From assembly GCA_029203125.1 (NCBI GenBank), contig CP119317.1:1984001-2048000 (forward strand): a stretch of DNA of 64,000 nt, given 5' to 3'. The notes below the pieces were generated by a model. That model did not search any database. It was not told the origin of the DNA and saw only the letters and a list, made by a program, of their open reading frames with translations. Source of the stretch: Candidatus Cohnella colombiensis. Lineage in GTDB: Bacteria; Bacillota; Bacilli; Paenibacillales; Paenibacillaceae. Position 1 is the stretch's first letter; each line of letters opens with the position of its first letter. Shown here one piece after another: positions 63,843 through 64,000 of this stretch. Made by a program: the position numbers and the translations under genes.

Positions 63843-63897
63843 ATATGGTGATGTCACTTGAAATTTACAGGGTAAATATCAAGTGACATCACCATAT
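63843..63897. repeat. 55-bp near-perfect hairpin
   Basis: 19-bp perfect outer arms (ATATGGTGATGTCACTTGA and complement), one A-A mismatch, 6-bp inner arms ATTTAC/GTAAAT, loop AGG. No T-run. It contains the -35 of the antisense promoter. It could be an operator, a small repeat element or a replication/recombination site. Confidence 0.7.
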
Positions 63898-64000
63898 TGC
63901 TAATATACGACTTCACCCTGATCGACATCGCCAATGTGTTAATTGCCTCCTTTATTGCATATGTTGTTTCAAAAGGTGGGAATTACATGTACCGAAGCGA
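63898..64000 (+). other. Open frame running off the right edge
   Basis: A plus-strand frame from about 63898 reads LLIYDFTLIDIANVLIASFI then AYVVSKGGNYMYRS with no stop to the edge. The hydrophobic stretch looks like a membrane helix. No convincing start or ribosome site is visible, so the call is tentative. Confidence 0.25.

Overview
The window reads as a chromosomal segment of an endospore-forming, motile Gram-positive bacterium of the Bacillales, most like the Paenibacillaceae. Gene order follows the Bacillus subtilis rpmF-smc-ffh-sucCD-topA-codY-flgB-fliF region, almost all on the minus strand, with sporulation genes (ylbJ, a CsfG-type RNA) present. The family-level placement is inferred from gene content and protein similarity recognised by eye, not from a search.

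Layout, in window order. 1-7.1 kb: start of the flagellar fla/che operon (flgB-flgC-fliE-fliF-fliG-fliH-fliI-fliJ and a MotE-like gene cut by the window edge). 7.3-14.8 kb: codY, hslUV, trmFO, topA, dprA. xerC, expected between trmFO and hslV, is absent. 14.9-17.1 kb: sucCD. 17.2-21.4 kb: a plus-strand island (comM, a small membrane protein, an alpha/beta hydrolase lacking its catalytic His) facing an hflK-hflC-relP operon with an ECF-sigma-like promoter. 23.5-28.6 kb: yraN, the ylqH/ylqG pair resembling FlhB C-domain and FliK, an IS3-family element inside nested inverted repeats, a 7-bp tandem repeat, rnhB. 28.7-34.7 kb: rbgA, lepB, rplS, trmD, rimM, khpA, rpsP, ffh, ylxM. 34.9-38.6 kb: two full ABC exporter half-transporters. 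38.9-40.6 kb: an IS150-type element sitting in the apex of a hairpin downstream of ftsY. 40.7-52.5 kb: ftsY, smc, rnc, the fatty-acid/phospholipid genes fabF-acpP-fabG-fabD-fabH-plsX-fapR, rpmF and yceD. 53.2-57.4 kb: tmcAL and ylbJ on plus, coaD and rsmD on minus.

57.4-64 kb is accessory. It holds a CsfG-like small RNA with a sigma-F-type promoter, a membrane-anchored hypothetical, a decayed Mrr-type restriction endonuclease, an XRE regulator coupled to a 37-residue membrane peptide, a secreted protein with a discoidin-like domain, a ku-ligase operon whose leader carries a second CsfG-like terminator module, and a type I toxin-antitoxin locus missed by ORF calling.

The strongest leads are the paired CsfG-like RNA modules, the toxin-antitoxin locus, the ECF-type promoter over hflK-hflC-relP, the hairpin leader of comM, and two different IS3-family elements each sitting at the centre of an inverted repeat. 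Promoter, operator and terminator calls were made by eye; no folding, alignment or database search was run.
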